Positions 21,235 to 31,055 of a stretch of 64,000 bases of DNA are shown here, piece after piece (position 1 is the first letter of the stretch; each line of letters opens with the position of its first letter). The notes under the pieces were generated by a model. The model saw only the letters and a list, made by a program, of their open reading frames with translations. It was not told where the DNA came from and did not search any database. Source of the stretch: Mesostigma viride (Eukaryota; Streptophyta; Mesostigmatophyceae; Mesostigmatales; Mesostigmataceae); NCBI GenBank assembly GCA_009746045.1, contig RPFO01000154.1:4875137-4939136 (forward strand), written 5' to 3'. Made by a program: the position numbers and the translations under genes.

Positions 21235-22200
21235 TCAAGCCTCGTTTTCAGACGAAGCTTCTCCTGCAACCGGTGCAGGTGCTGGCTCGTGGAACGGTCC
21301 CTCCACCGGATTCAATGGCTGCCCCTGGTCGTCGTGAGTAGGCACAGGCCTAATAACCACCGGAAGCCTCAAACCATACGCGTAATCACGTATCCAGCGA
21401 GAACGCCCCCACCTCAACAAATGGGCCTCACCTAAACCAACGTTGTCGTCAATGTGGTAGCGATTAAGCTCGTCCCGCTGCGCCTGCTCACGGCCCTCCT
21501 GAGAGCCGTCGCCCTCGTGACGCCTCTGGGCCGGCTGTACTACCGCCCCTGCTGGCTGATCTACGAAGTCGTAGAAGGCGTCGTCGGCTGAGACCTCTCG
21601 ACCGCCAACCACGTCGACAGTCAAACTTAGCTGGTTTAACTCTCGGCGAGAATGTGGAGTATCCCGACTAGTGTAGATGGAGAAGGGATTAAGAGTAATG
21701 AAGACACGATCAGCAGCGCCTCTGGTCAACTCTAAGACAGAGTGCGCCAGATTCTGGCACTCTGCCACCAACGCCTGCGTACTGCCACGAACGATGGCCT
21801 CCCGCCTGTCCCGGGCGACCTGCACCACGTTTGGCACGCCGGTGTAGTCGTCCCCAAGGCGGAGATTGGCGACAAGGTCGTTTATCTCTCGGGCACCCCC
21901 GAGGCTTATGGCAATTATCTGCAAAAGCAGAGTGACCACCTGCTCAAACGCGAATGCGTTTGTGTGGCCAGCCCGCCAAGACGCTGGCAGCCTTCTGATG
22001 ATTTCCGCGAGGTCCTCGCGAAATCTCAGCAGCTGCTCGGCTGCTCCTCGGACGTACTCGCCCGGCGCCGACACCGCACGAATATTTCGGCGCACTTCCT
22101 CCGAGTCCTCGTGCCCTCCTGCGGGTACTGGACTGGACGCCGCTACCGTTGCTGCACGCGCAAAGGTGTTTGTCCTAGCTTCAGAGTCCGAATTCGACAT
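21235..22200 (-). CDS. unrecognised 321-aa ORF upstream of the copia gag
   Basis: Intact minus-strand frame. The open frame extends upstream into repeat C, but the first Met outside it (MSNSDSEARTNTF, 22200) is the likely start. The N-terminal half is alpha-helical in character (EEVRRNIRAV, AAEQLLRFREDLAEIIRRL, FEQVVTLLLQIIAISLGG). The middle has LVAECQNLAHSVLELTRG and a beta-like FITLNPFSIYTSRD. The C-terminal third is acidic and proline-rich, ending EASSENEA. No zinc finger, catalytic motif or signal peptide was seen. Its length and coding character exceed the surrounding noise. It may be ORF1 of a mobile element. It starts 25 bases from repeat C copy 2 and ends about 70 bases from the gag start. 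Confidence 0.4.
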   Translation of the reverse strand: MSNSDSEARTNTFARAATVAASSPVPAGGHEDSEEVRRNIRAVSAPGEYVRGAAEQLLRFREDLAEIIRRLPASWRAGHTNAFAFEQVVTLLLQIIAISLGGAREINDLVANLRLGDDYTGVPNVVQVARDRREAIVRGSTQALVAECQNLAHSVLELTRGAADRVFITLNPFSIYTSRDTPHSRRELNQLSLTVDVVGGREVSADDAFYDFVDQPAGAVVQPAQRRHEGDGSQEGREQAQRDELNRYHIDDNVGLGEAHLLRWGRSRWIRDYAYGLRLPVVIRPVPTHDDQGQPLNPVEGPFHEPAPAPVAGEASSENEA

Positions 22201-22224
22201 ATCCGTCGACCAGACTGTAATACG

Positions 22225-22861
22225 ATTTAGATGAACGCGGATCAGTGAGTTTCTGGTCTTCCCAAGATGTGATGAATGGAGCCATGGTTTCAACCAGCGG
22301 CTTTTAACCTTTACCACAGTTGCCTCACTACCCTGTGGTCACTAGCCTGAGGCGGCAGTACCCACGGACGGTGTTGGGAAAAGACGCTTGGCCACTGCTG
22401 TGTCCGAGCCTTTCTAGGTCTCACCATTGCTGCCAGGCCTTGCACGCCTTGGCAGGTCCGCCACTGTCAATTTCCTTGGTTGCATCAATCCAGGACGTCT
22501 GTCCTTCCATGAATGACAGTAACGCTCTGGATTTATCCGTCATGACAAGTACCCATCCATCCCAGGCCTGCAGGACTGCCAGTCCTGAAGTCCTGTGACA
22601 TTCTTGGTACCATCAACCAATACTGACCACAGTACCTCCTAGTGACAGTCGGTCCTATGACACGTAACTTGTGATGGTTCACCCAACACTGCCACGTGCC
22701 CTGTCCCTCACGTGTCCTTAGTCCTGGTACTGCTGTAGCGTCCGGCGGCATTACTTCGGGACTTGATAACTCTCAAGTTCCTTGTCCAAATGAGGCGTTT
22801 AGCACGGCGTTGGAAAGGCCACTTCAAGTATGATATGCTTAGCATATTGCATCACCAATAT
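22225..22861. repeat. 637-bp repeat C, copy 2
   Basis: Near-identical to 10192-10830. Both copies lie next to pieces of LINEs read on the minus strand: this one directly follows an endonuclease fragment and copy 1 directly precedes an RT fragment. The terminal palindrome seen in copy 1 is imperfect here because the outer flank reads ATGCTTAC instead of GCTAAG. Confidence 0.75.
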
Positions 22862-22869
22862 ATGCTTAC

Positions 22870-24010
22870 TGCGGTAGCTCGTTGGGCCGGGTCGGCCAGG
22901 GGTTCCGTCAGGGCCGCCGGGTACGTGTAGTCCTGCTCAGCGGCGGGCGGCGTGGGCGGCGTGGGCGGCGCAGGGACGTCGGCAGGCGCTACTGCCAGGC
23001 GCGAGGCCGCCAGAGGGCCAAGCGGCGGAGGCGGCGGGGGGGCGCCGAGCAGCCGGGACTGGGAGGAATACCACTGGTCGAGCTGCTGCTCAGTGCGGTG
23101 AGCCAGAGATCGAGCGTCTGCGGCGCCGGCTGCGCGCCGCCGGCGGGCCGTTGGGCGTGCCGCAGGCGGGTCCAGGCGTACTTGCCGTGCTGGTCCTTGA
23201 GGTGCATGGGCGAAGTACTCGCGGACATGGAGGTCCTCCTGCTCCTTGGTCGCCTGCCGGATGGCCGAGTGGTAATCGGCTTTGAGGCGGGCGTAGCGGG
23301 CGGGGTCGCAGTTGTCGCGCAGGGCTTGCCGGGCCTGGATGACGGCGGGGAGCCGGTGCAGGCTGCAGTGAAGCGGGGCGGGCGGCGGGGGGGCAGCAGG
23401 GCCTCGGCCGCGGGCAGCTTGCCAGCGAGGTGCCGAAGGGCCGATGCCGGGCCGGCAGCGAACAGCTAGCTGGGCGTGGCTGGCCGGGATGTCCAGCGCA
23501 TCGACGAACGGCCTCTGCCGCGCGCTTGTGGGCGCGTTTTTCAGGAAAGTCCTCCATGCAGAGCGTCGTCAGATTTCTCAAGCAACTGCAGTGTGCGCAA
23601 ATCAGGTGATGCCACGTGCTTACGAAAGGGCGAGGGGAATCGCAGGCGGATGCGGGCGGTGACGATGCGATGATCGGAGCGCACCAGGGGGATCACGTGC
23701 GAGAGGATCTCGGCGAGCAGCTAGTACAGATCCTTGATGACGCAGCTTGCGCATTACAACATAGTCGATGCAGCGTTCAGTGCCAGTTGGCGAGGTGTGT
23801 GTGACCAAAGCATCTGGACTACGTGGAAAGCGGGTGTTGGCAGTGACCAAATCGCATGTCGTAAGCAAATCAGCAAATATAAGTTCAGTGTTGGCATTGG
23901 AGACCGTACCGTTGGGGGCGTGCTGACATCCGCCAGTACCCGGTGGTAGCGTAGCGTTGGCGTCCAGTAGCAGAGCGAGGTAGTTGCGACCAAGGGTGCC
24001 GTTCGCCAGG
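22870..24010 (-). pseudogene. LINE apurinic-type endonuclease fragment
   Basis: Minus-strand frames carry an endonuclease-like region. GRNYLALLLDANATLPPG is followed by a segment with NGTVSNANTELIF and then by LLTTCDLVTANTRFPRSPDA, THTSPTGTERCIDYVVMR. The order N-T-x-F ... T ... S ... IDYV is the closing part of the APE-type endonuclease of LINEs. The rest toward 22990 is GC-rich and shows ALSSSSTSGIPPSPG-like frames with several shifts. It may be the 5' half of the same LINE family whose RT half lies at 8372-10191. Broken in several frames. Confidence 0.6.
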
Positions 24011-24539
24011 TCAGACGAGCCCTGCCTGTGCTGCGTTTTATAATTTATGATATTGCGCTAAATCTTGGGCGATCGATGGCGGCCGAAAATTATATCATCG
24101 TGTTCGTCATCAAAAGGCGCGTCTATTGCAATTTACCCGACCAAATTTCATGCCCGGATGTAAAAGTTATGAGCATTCTCGGCATCCATAGCTAGTCACA
24201 CCGTCTGCTGAGAAGCCAGAAGTGGACCTGCGGAGGAGGCAGTTGTACTGTGTAGTTCTACTCAGTACCATAAATCCTAGTGTGGACGCCGCGCCGTCAG
24301 CATCTTTGCTGCGTCGGAATCTTGTGAATGGCATCTAGCGTCGCGTCGAGGAATCTCGGACTATGTTAAGCAAGTCCAATGCACGATGATAAGTTAATGA
24401 GAAATAAATGCAACGTGACGGCGGACGAGGTAGCCGCCTGCGTGTTCCTCTGCGTAGCACCAAAGCACTTGCCTCAGACTCGACGAAGAGCGTTGACATC
24501 CAAAACACATTATTGCAACTTGTACTCAAGAAAGAACAT
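24011..24539. other. no gene recognised
   Basis: Spacer between the LINE endonuclease remnant and the next copia fragment. No structure or frame could be assigned. Confidence 0.35.
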
Positions 24540-25680
24540 TTTCAAAAATGTTCCGGACGGGCCTGACAACGCCGTCGTCCAAAATCAAACACAAAATCAA
24601 GCTGCCGAATCTCGGAGCCCTGGGCTCGAAGGGCGTGGGCACACTCCGCAAGCCCACCGCGAGCGAGATTCAGAGGAATATGAACGAAGAATTTGCCAAG
24701 CATGCAGGATAGCCCCGCAGTGGTGGACACTGCGGCGGAGGAACCTGCACCTGCAGCTGCCCGTGCAGCGGAGCTGCCAAGTGGATCACAGGCGAGAATC
24801 ACCAACGAGGCTGGGCTGCGCACTGCAAGCCTGGACCGTGCTGCCCGAATCCTCTGGATGAAGGAGCAAAAGGTGATCGAGGAGCGAATTCCTGCGCCGA
24901 TTCCAGCGGCTCCTGAGCCATCAGAGAAGGTGAAAGAACAGTTTATTTTGAATTGAGTGTCAAACGGAGGAGGGGCTAGATGGGTGGACTAAGGCCATTA
25001 TTGCGTCAGGTGAAAGGTGGCTTGCATACCGTGCTGTTGAACCGGTTGATGAAGTGCCCAGTGGTGCTCGCCTTTTGCGCCACAAGTGGACTTTGGAGCG
25101 TAAGTTGGTGCCTGACACAACAACTAGGGTGCCTTTTGTTCGCCCGGTGGTCTTAGAATTTTCAGGTACTAGTGATCTTCCGGACAATGCCATCTCCGCA
25201 CCTGGGTTGATCAAGGATAATTGGCGCATGGTCGTGTCCTTCTACCTAGGCCAGCTCAACAAGGGACTTCCGTATGAGTCAGCCCTCATGGATTTCAGCA
25301 AAGCTTTTTTGAATGGTGATCCCAAGCTCGCTGAGAATGTGTGGGCTGGCACGACCCGCTTGTATGTGCGCTGTCCTCCCTTGTGGCAGCATATTATGGG
25401 CAAGAAGTTTCTCCGTCTCTTGAAGGGTGTTGACGGTACTGTGACAGGTCCTCGGATTTGGCGCCTTTGCCTCGAGCGTCTTTTGCTTGATGTGATGCAC
25501 ATGTACTATCATGACCTGGACCGCTGTTTGTTGGCTCATGGGAGGGGCAGCCAGTTTTTGTGTTCATTCATGTCGATGATGTGGACTGCATGGGCCCCAC
25601 ACCGTGGCTAGACTGGTTTTGTGCCACTGTTGCTCAGCACTTCCCAGTCGGCAAGGTCATAGTCGGCAACTGAGGCCAGC
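24540..25680 (+). pseudogene. Ty1/copia fragment: integrase-RT linker and RT
   Basis: Plus-strand frames with an internal stop (TGA at about 24955) and later frame changes. After a linker (ASLDRAARILWMKEQKVIEE) comes RT. The segments are RLLRHKWTLERKLVPDTTT, FVRPVVLEFSGTSDLPD, LMDFSKAFLNGDPKLAENV, FLRLLKGVDGTVTGPRIW and then, in a shifted frame, FVFIHVDDVDCMGPTPW with the catalytic Asp pair. It is colinear with the RT of the element at 16304-19842 (TEYHGTGELTDEE, LIDFKRAFLKGDV, RILKGLEGL) but clearly diverged. Integrase and RNase H are missing, so it is an internal fragment. Confidence 0.8.
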
Positions 25681-26454
25681 GCCATTATTAAGTTTAAGGT
25701 TAAGTGGCCTACGTCAGGCGCGCGCCAAGTACATGGCGCGAGTCCAAAGTACCTTCAATGGACGGGCGCACCCCTGCAATCAAAGCAGGTGACTTGGTTT
25801 TAAATGAGGGCCCCCACCAAGGCCGCTTCTCGCACAAGTTCGAGTGTCGCGTCTGCGTACCACAATCTCCGGCGCCACCATGGCGGCTGGCCATGCTCAG
25901 CTTTGGTAAAACCCAAATGAGCTGAGCTGACGTGCCTGCCTTAACTGCATGCCCGGTGGGGTGGGCGAGGACCTGTTTAGAAATCCCTTTGTCGGGCTGC
26001 CAGCGATTTTGCATTCATTCCAGCGATCTGGCTCCGCACCGCAAATTGTCCTTTTCCATTTTCTGTCCAGTCCTCATAACGTTGACCCGCTATTCTACAC
26101 CACAAAGACACCTGGCCTGTCAATGTCAATAGCCTCGGCGCTGTTGAAGTCCAGCAGACTGTCCAGCTCCAGCTCCAGCTCCAGCTCCAGCTGTCCACTA
26201 ACTCGCGTATGATCCTCTCGACGCTGCGCACTTGTGCTGCCGTCCGCTCAAGTACGTCTGTGCTGCGCGCCCAGCCGTGCCTGGCCCGGCGCGCGCGCAC
26301 GTGCACTTTCGTCCGCTCTTATGCTGCAAGTGCTAGTGTCCCCCCCCCGGTCACTAGCCTTTGTCGAAAATGCGCAGAAAACAAATTCCTTGCGCACGTC
26401 ACCGGTCTTGTGCATAGTGGGCGCCCGGATGACATAGCTCGCGTCCGTGACAGG

Positions 26455-26860
26455 AGGACAGCCTGAAGGTCAAGCTCCGCCCCTTATTCCTTGGACCGTA
26501 TCTCAGTGGTTGAGAAGGTGGTCAATGAGGTGATGGTGTCTGTCGCCATCACGGACTCGTGGCAGCTGAAGTCCAATGTTTTCCACGTTGACCAGCTTAA
26601 TTAAGCTTTACCGCAAGAGCACCTTCCCAGGTCGTGTCATGGCTGCCACCCGCTCCCTTGGTTGAACCCCGAGACGGGCGAGCCCGAGGATGAGGTGGAA
26701 GACATTGTAGCCCACCGCAATCGAGGCCGACGCCGCGAGTACCTTCTTTAGTGGAAGTTCTCCCAAACAGAGCTAGAGCACTCATGGGTAGCTTCGAGGC
26801 TGGACTCACGGGCTGTGCACGCTTGCTACAGGAGTATAAAGCCGGGCAGGGTAACACTTG
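26455..26860 (+). pseudogene. Ty3/chromovirus integrase tail and chromodomain remnant
   Basis: Plus-strand frames give KVKLRPLFLGP, a shifted ISVVEKVVNEV, then SNVFHVDQL, the usual end of Ty3/gypsy integrases (GPF-type domain followed by VFHVSxL). After about 60 bases a frame reads PEDEVEDIVAHRNRGRRREYLLQWKF, then S-Q-T-E-L-E-H-S-W-V. This fits a chromodomain, with an aromatic position replaced. Upstream (25950-26450) is too decayed to assign, but QLQLQL and RTCAAVRSS frames may be further integrase. A TATA-like TATAAA lies at about 26835. Confidence 0.65.
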
Positions 26861-26914
26861 GCATAATCCCGGCCCTTCTCTTACCTTCTGCCTAATGCCA
26901 CTAATGCTCCTTGC

Positions 26915-28190
26915 ATGTGCAATGCCATGATGCAGGCCGCCCCGCCCCAGGAGTCCACGGGCGACATCGAGTTATTCGGTGCGGATACCGCCGGTGGTGG
27001 AAATGCATCCCCTGCGGTGGCAGATGACAACAGTTCCTCTGCCGGCGGGCGACCGACTCAGGGGTTGGTGAGCGCGGCGCGATGGGTCCAACAGCTCCCG
27101 GCAGCGCCCCCCTGCCGCAGACGGCAGCTGAGCCGGCTCAGGGGCAGGTTGCTGGTGCGTTGCCTGCGCTGGCGGGTGGAGTCAACGCTCCCTGGCAGCG
27201 CGGCCACCGTGGCTAGTACCCCCCAGCTGGTCGAGCTTTTCCAGCAGCAGTCACATATGCATGCTGCAAGAGATGTTGCGACAGCAGTCACTTTTGGTGC
27301 AACATCTCCTCGGAGCCCAGCAAGCACCGGCAGCGGTTACTCCCGCGGCCGCGACCACAGTGCCTCGGTCGATTCCGCCCGCCCCTGTCCTGCGGCCCCG
27401 GCGTTTCACGAAGGTAACCACGGTTCTACTTCGTTCGCAGGCTGCCACCATTGCTCGCGTGCGAGTCATGTGCGCCGATGCATGCTGGGCCTGCCCCCCA
27501 GGGTTTCGTGTGCGCCCGCGTGAGGGTGCGTCCCACATTAGGCGTTCAGTTGGCGCAACCAGAGCCTGGGCATGGCCTTACTGGAGCTTGACGTCGATGT
27601 GCCGCTGGCGGTGCCCGTTGCGGCGCGCCGCCGCGTCGTGGCCCCAACCCACGTGATCGACGGGATCATGTACGATCTCGCGGGGGACATCCCGGGCGGC
27701 GCCCATGCAGGTGCTGCACATCCGCGGTTTCACGCGGATCAGCCGGTGGAGTTTTATTGGCACGTGCTCCCGCCAGAGATGTTCTCCGCCGTACAGTTCA
27801 CGGACCCATGGGGCGCCCGGTATGTTCTCGACCAAGCCATGGCATCCTTTGTCGGGACCCACCACTGCGGTATCGTTTGGACAGGAGGTTCAACTGGTGT
27901 CGCTCACCCGACACACGTTCCTTGCCGCCTTCTTGAGCGTTTTCCCTCTGGAGGCACTGCGGGATGTCAACCTGGCCAAACGCCATGATGCACGCGCCGG
28001 CGAGCGGCAACTCACCTGCCAGCACGCTCTAGTCCAGGCCAATGGCCTGCCTCTTCCCGAGCCGGCTGAGGCCGCACCGGCTGAGCGTGTCCACCGGTGT
28101 CAACGCCCGGCCGCACCTCTGCGCGGGCAAGGCCGTGGGGGCCCCGCTCGTGGGGGTCACCGCTCGAGCCCTTACCGCCCGGCGCCGTAA
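26915..28190 (+). pseudogene. gag-like region, probably of a chromovirus
   Basis: Overlapping plus-strand frames. The first (MCNAMMQAAPPQESTGDIELFGADTAG) leads into TPQLVELFQQQSHM, and a shifted frame continues LQEMLRQQSLLVQHLLGAQQAPAAV. This Q- and L-rich helix is common ahead of capsid in Ty3-type Gag proteins. A third frame (27572-27988) begins MALLELDVDVPLAVPVAARR and contains FYWHVLPPEMFSAVQF. No zinc knuckle was found, frames shift repeatedly and homology is not certain. Its position after the chromodomain remnant suggests a second chromovirus copy. Confidence 0.35.
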
Positions 28191-29085
28191 ATCAGCGCCA
28201 ACCGATGGTGACTTGGCACGTTGCGAGCCCTGGAAGGCAACAGCGACCATATATGCAGTCATTTATAAGTCCCGGCTACAGGAGTAGCCTCCCCTTTTGT
28301 TGGGGGGGGAGGTGTGTTGCACGGATGCGACATGCCATTTAATTGTGGTATTAAATTATCCGGGCGTCCGGGTCGATCGGCGCCGACCGTAATCCGGCGC
28401 CAGTGCCGAGGCCAGAGTATAGTCGGCAGCCGAGGCAATCCTTGTGGAAGTAAGTGTAGAAGTTTTGCTAACGAACTTGGCCTTTGCGCCGTAGGCGGAC
28501 CTAGTGCCTGAACGGAAGTTGCAGGACAGCCAAGTGGCACTGCACACACGTTATGATGGTACCTACGGACATTTGGATATTTTTCAGGAGAGTCCTAGCC
28601 GTACTGGTCTTTAATGTGTTCTAGACGGTTCGAGATGCCCGTCCCCGCGGACCTGACGTCATGCCTGGTTGGCAGCGCGAGGCACAGCCACCAACGGGGA
28701 CGAAGGGACAAAATAGGCAAGGCACAAGCTATGCCAGCAGTCCGGACCTTGTATCGTATTTACCACGTTGCCCTACAGATTTACTACCGCTTAATCCTGG
28801 AGTGTAATTCTTCTGTGGGCTCGAGTGCGAATCCCTCGCCTACTTGGTGTAAGTCTTCCCGTATTGAGTGTTCTGTGTGGTAACATTGTAATATACGAAA
28901 CCGGTTTTCCGGGTTTGAGCTTATTCGTATTGTGTGACAAGTATTCTTAAGCCACCATTGTACGCTGTGACGCATAGGAAGTCAAAGGTCTTTCGCATTC
29001 ATTATCAATCATCAAGGCGCTATTTTAGATAGCCATACGTGTTAAAGAGAGCTTAGAATAATAGAGTCGGCGTGATGTTGTAGAT
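28191..29085. other. no gene recognised
   Basis: Only short decayed frames. The right end (from about 29060) begins the GTAGATAGATTAGACCGGTAGGA module that precedes the CCAT array. Confidence 0.35.
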
Positions 29086-29112
29086 AGATTAGACCGGTAG
29101 GATTGTGTGTCC

Positions 29113-29488
29113 CCATCCATCCATCCATCCATCCATCCATCCATCCATCCATCCATCCATCCATCCATCCATCCATCCATCCATCCATCCATCCATCCAT
29201 CCATCCATCCATCCATCCATCCATCCATCCATCCATCCATCCATCCATCCATCCATCCATCCATCCATCCATCCATCCATCCATCCATCCATCCATCCAT
29301 CCATCCATCCATCCATCCATCCATCCATCCATCCATCCATCCATCCATCCATCCATCCATCCATCCATCCATCCATCCATCCATCCATCCATCCATCCAT
29401 CCATCCATCCATCCATCCATCCATCCATCCATCCATCCATCCATCCATCCATCCATCCATCCATCCATCCATCCATCCATCCATCCAT
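29113..29488. repeat. pure (CCAT)94 microsatellite
   Basis: 376 bases of uninterrupted CCAT with no variant unit by eye. Both strands are open in all frames (IHPS or MDGW repeats), so the long ORFs here are artefacts. It is bounded by the ATTAGACCGGTAGGA module on the left and the CTGTGACTCCCCAACGGGAG hairpin plus TTAA run on the right. Confidence 0.95.
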
Positions 29489-29539
29489 CTCTGTGACTCC
29501 CCAACGGGAGCACGAGTCTAATTAATTAATTAATTAATA

Positions 29540-31055
29540 TGCTATTTAGATGAAACATTCAATCAATGAAATGTTGTGGGCAGGCCTTACAAATTGTTAC
29601 CTGTATAGCACTTGATTCAAGCAAAAACATGGTTTATAACCAGAAAGAAGTCGTGTGGCCTAGTTTGCTCAGGCCGTGCCAGGTGAAATAATCTATATAC
29701 AGAAATGATATATATACAGGAATGTCAGTTTGGCCAGGCCAGCAGCTATGGCCTCCATTGACAGGTCCCCTTTCTCACCACAGGTGGAGGGCCGGACCCC
29801 TAGCCAGTTCATGCCAACTATCCACACCAGGTTGGTGCCACGCACGCCTAAAGTGCGTGCATGGCGCACTTGCTTGAGAGCACAACCCCGTTGCCATTTC
29901 TGCGTACCTAGCGACAGGGCTGCCAGCACACTGGCGGGCGAGATGTACTTGGCGACAGGTGGTGTCCATGGTCCCACGCCGACACACTAGGGAGGCCGAA
30001 CATGAGCAGGGCCGCAAAACATGTTGACGATCTTATCTCGCACGTATAGCCCACATGTCACGCTTGCCTCGCCGCACTGCGGAGTACACCAGGGACACTC
30101 TGCGCATGCCTCAGCCACCTGCAGGCGATTGCCTTGTGCAATGGATGGCTGAAGGCGGCAGGCCAGCGCTGATGGTTCCGCCACCGATTCGTGGGTAACG
30201 CAGCCTGCAGCACACAGACGATACTCAAGGCTATCGCCGGCCTTGCGGCACATGCGGTGGACGGCCGCGCATAGCGCACGCAGCCACACGCAACGCACAG
30301 GGACCGGCGGGGTATCATGGGAGTGGGCCACGCGCGCAGGGAGTGAGAGCAACGTACATTTCCACGTACTCCTGGCGCACGGCACTCCGGACCACTCGTC
30401 TGTGCAGGATGGCAGGTCGAACCCGTCTCATCTCCATGCACGAACAAATGAGCACAGGAACAGATTCGGGGGTGGTGGCCATGTGTCGCCTGGCGGCAAG
30501 CATCGGGAGGGGGACACCAGGACGCGGTCTGGAGATGCACCAAACAGTGCGGCCACTGCTCCCAGCGCGGCCGTTGCCAGGGGACCCTGCCAGCCCCTTG
30601 GCAGGCATGACATTCCCACGATTTATGGCGCTGTGGACGAGGCGCGATGCCTGCATGGCACGCGGGCGAGAAACCGGGATGACGTGGGCATGACACGGGG
30701 TTGATAAGCAAGCTGTAACGTTGCCAGGGTATGGCTGGACACGGCACAACAGTTGCTGCCAATAACACGAAGCTAACACAAAAGGAAAAGGCACGCATCA
30801 GTGCCAGCTCCTGAGACAGGCACGGAAACCGATTGAAGCTGCCAACATGAGACACCTGCCTAGCCCCCTGGCCTGATCCATGAACAGCAACGTGCATGAT
30901 CGCAGCGCGCAAGAAGCGAGCACACGTGCGGTGCGGCATGCCCTAGCCAAAACAACCAGGTCCCCCCGTACAGGTGGGGACATTTGCAGAATCTTCTGGC
31001 GGACCTCGATCAAACGGAAAGCGTTATGCCCCATACTAAAAACCGACACCATCAC
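29540..31055. other. no gene assigned; possible spliced gene on minus strand
   Basis: GC-rich from about 29720 with long overlapping frames on both strands, so frame length is uninformative. The minus strand contains some splice-like strings (CTGCAG|G at about 30205 and 30123). No domain was recognised in any frame. It may be the 3' end of, or an intergenic stretch behind, the exonuclease gene at 31056. Confidence 0.3.

Noticed and set aside
29025-29525. Long IHPS / MDGW repeat ORFs on both strands
   Set aside because: They are translations of a pure CCAT microsatellite, open in all frames because the unit contains no stop.
30058-30939. 293-codon minus-strand ORF as a gene
   Set aside because: Residue composition is erratic (many Cys, His, Pro), no domain, and similar-length frames exist on the other strand.
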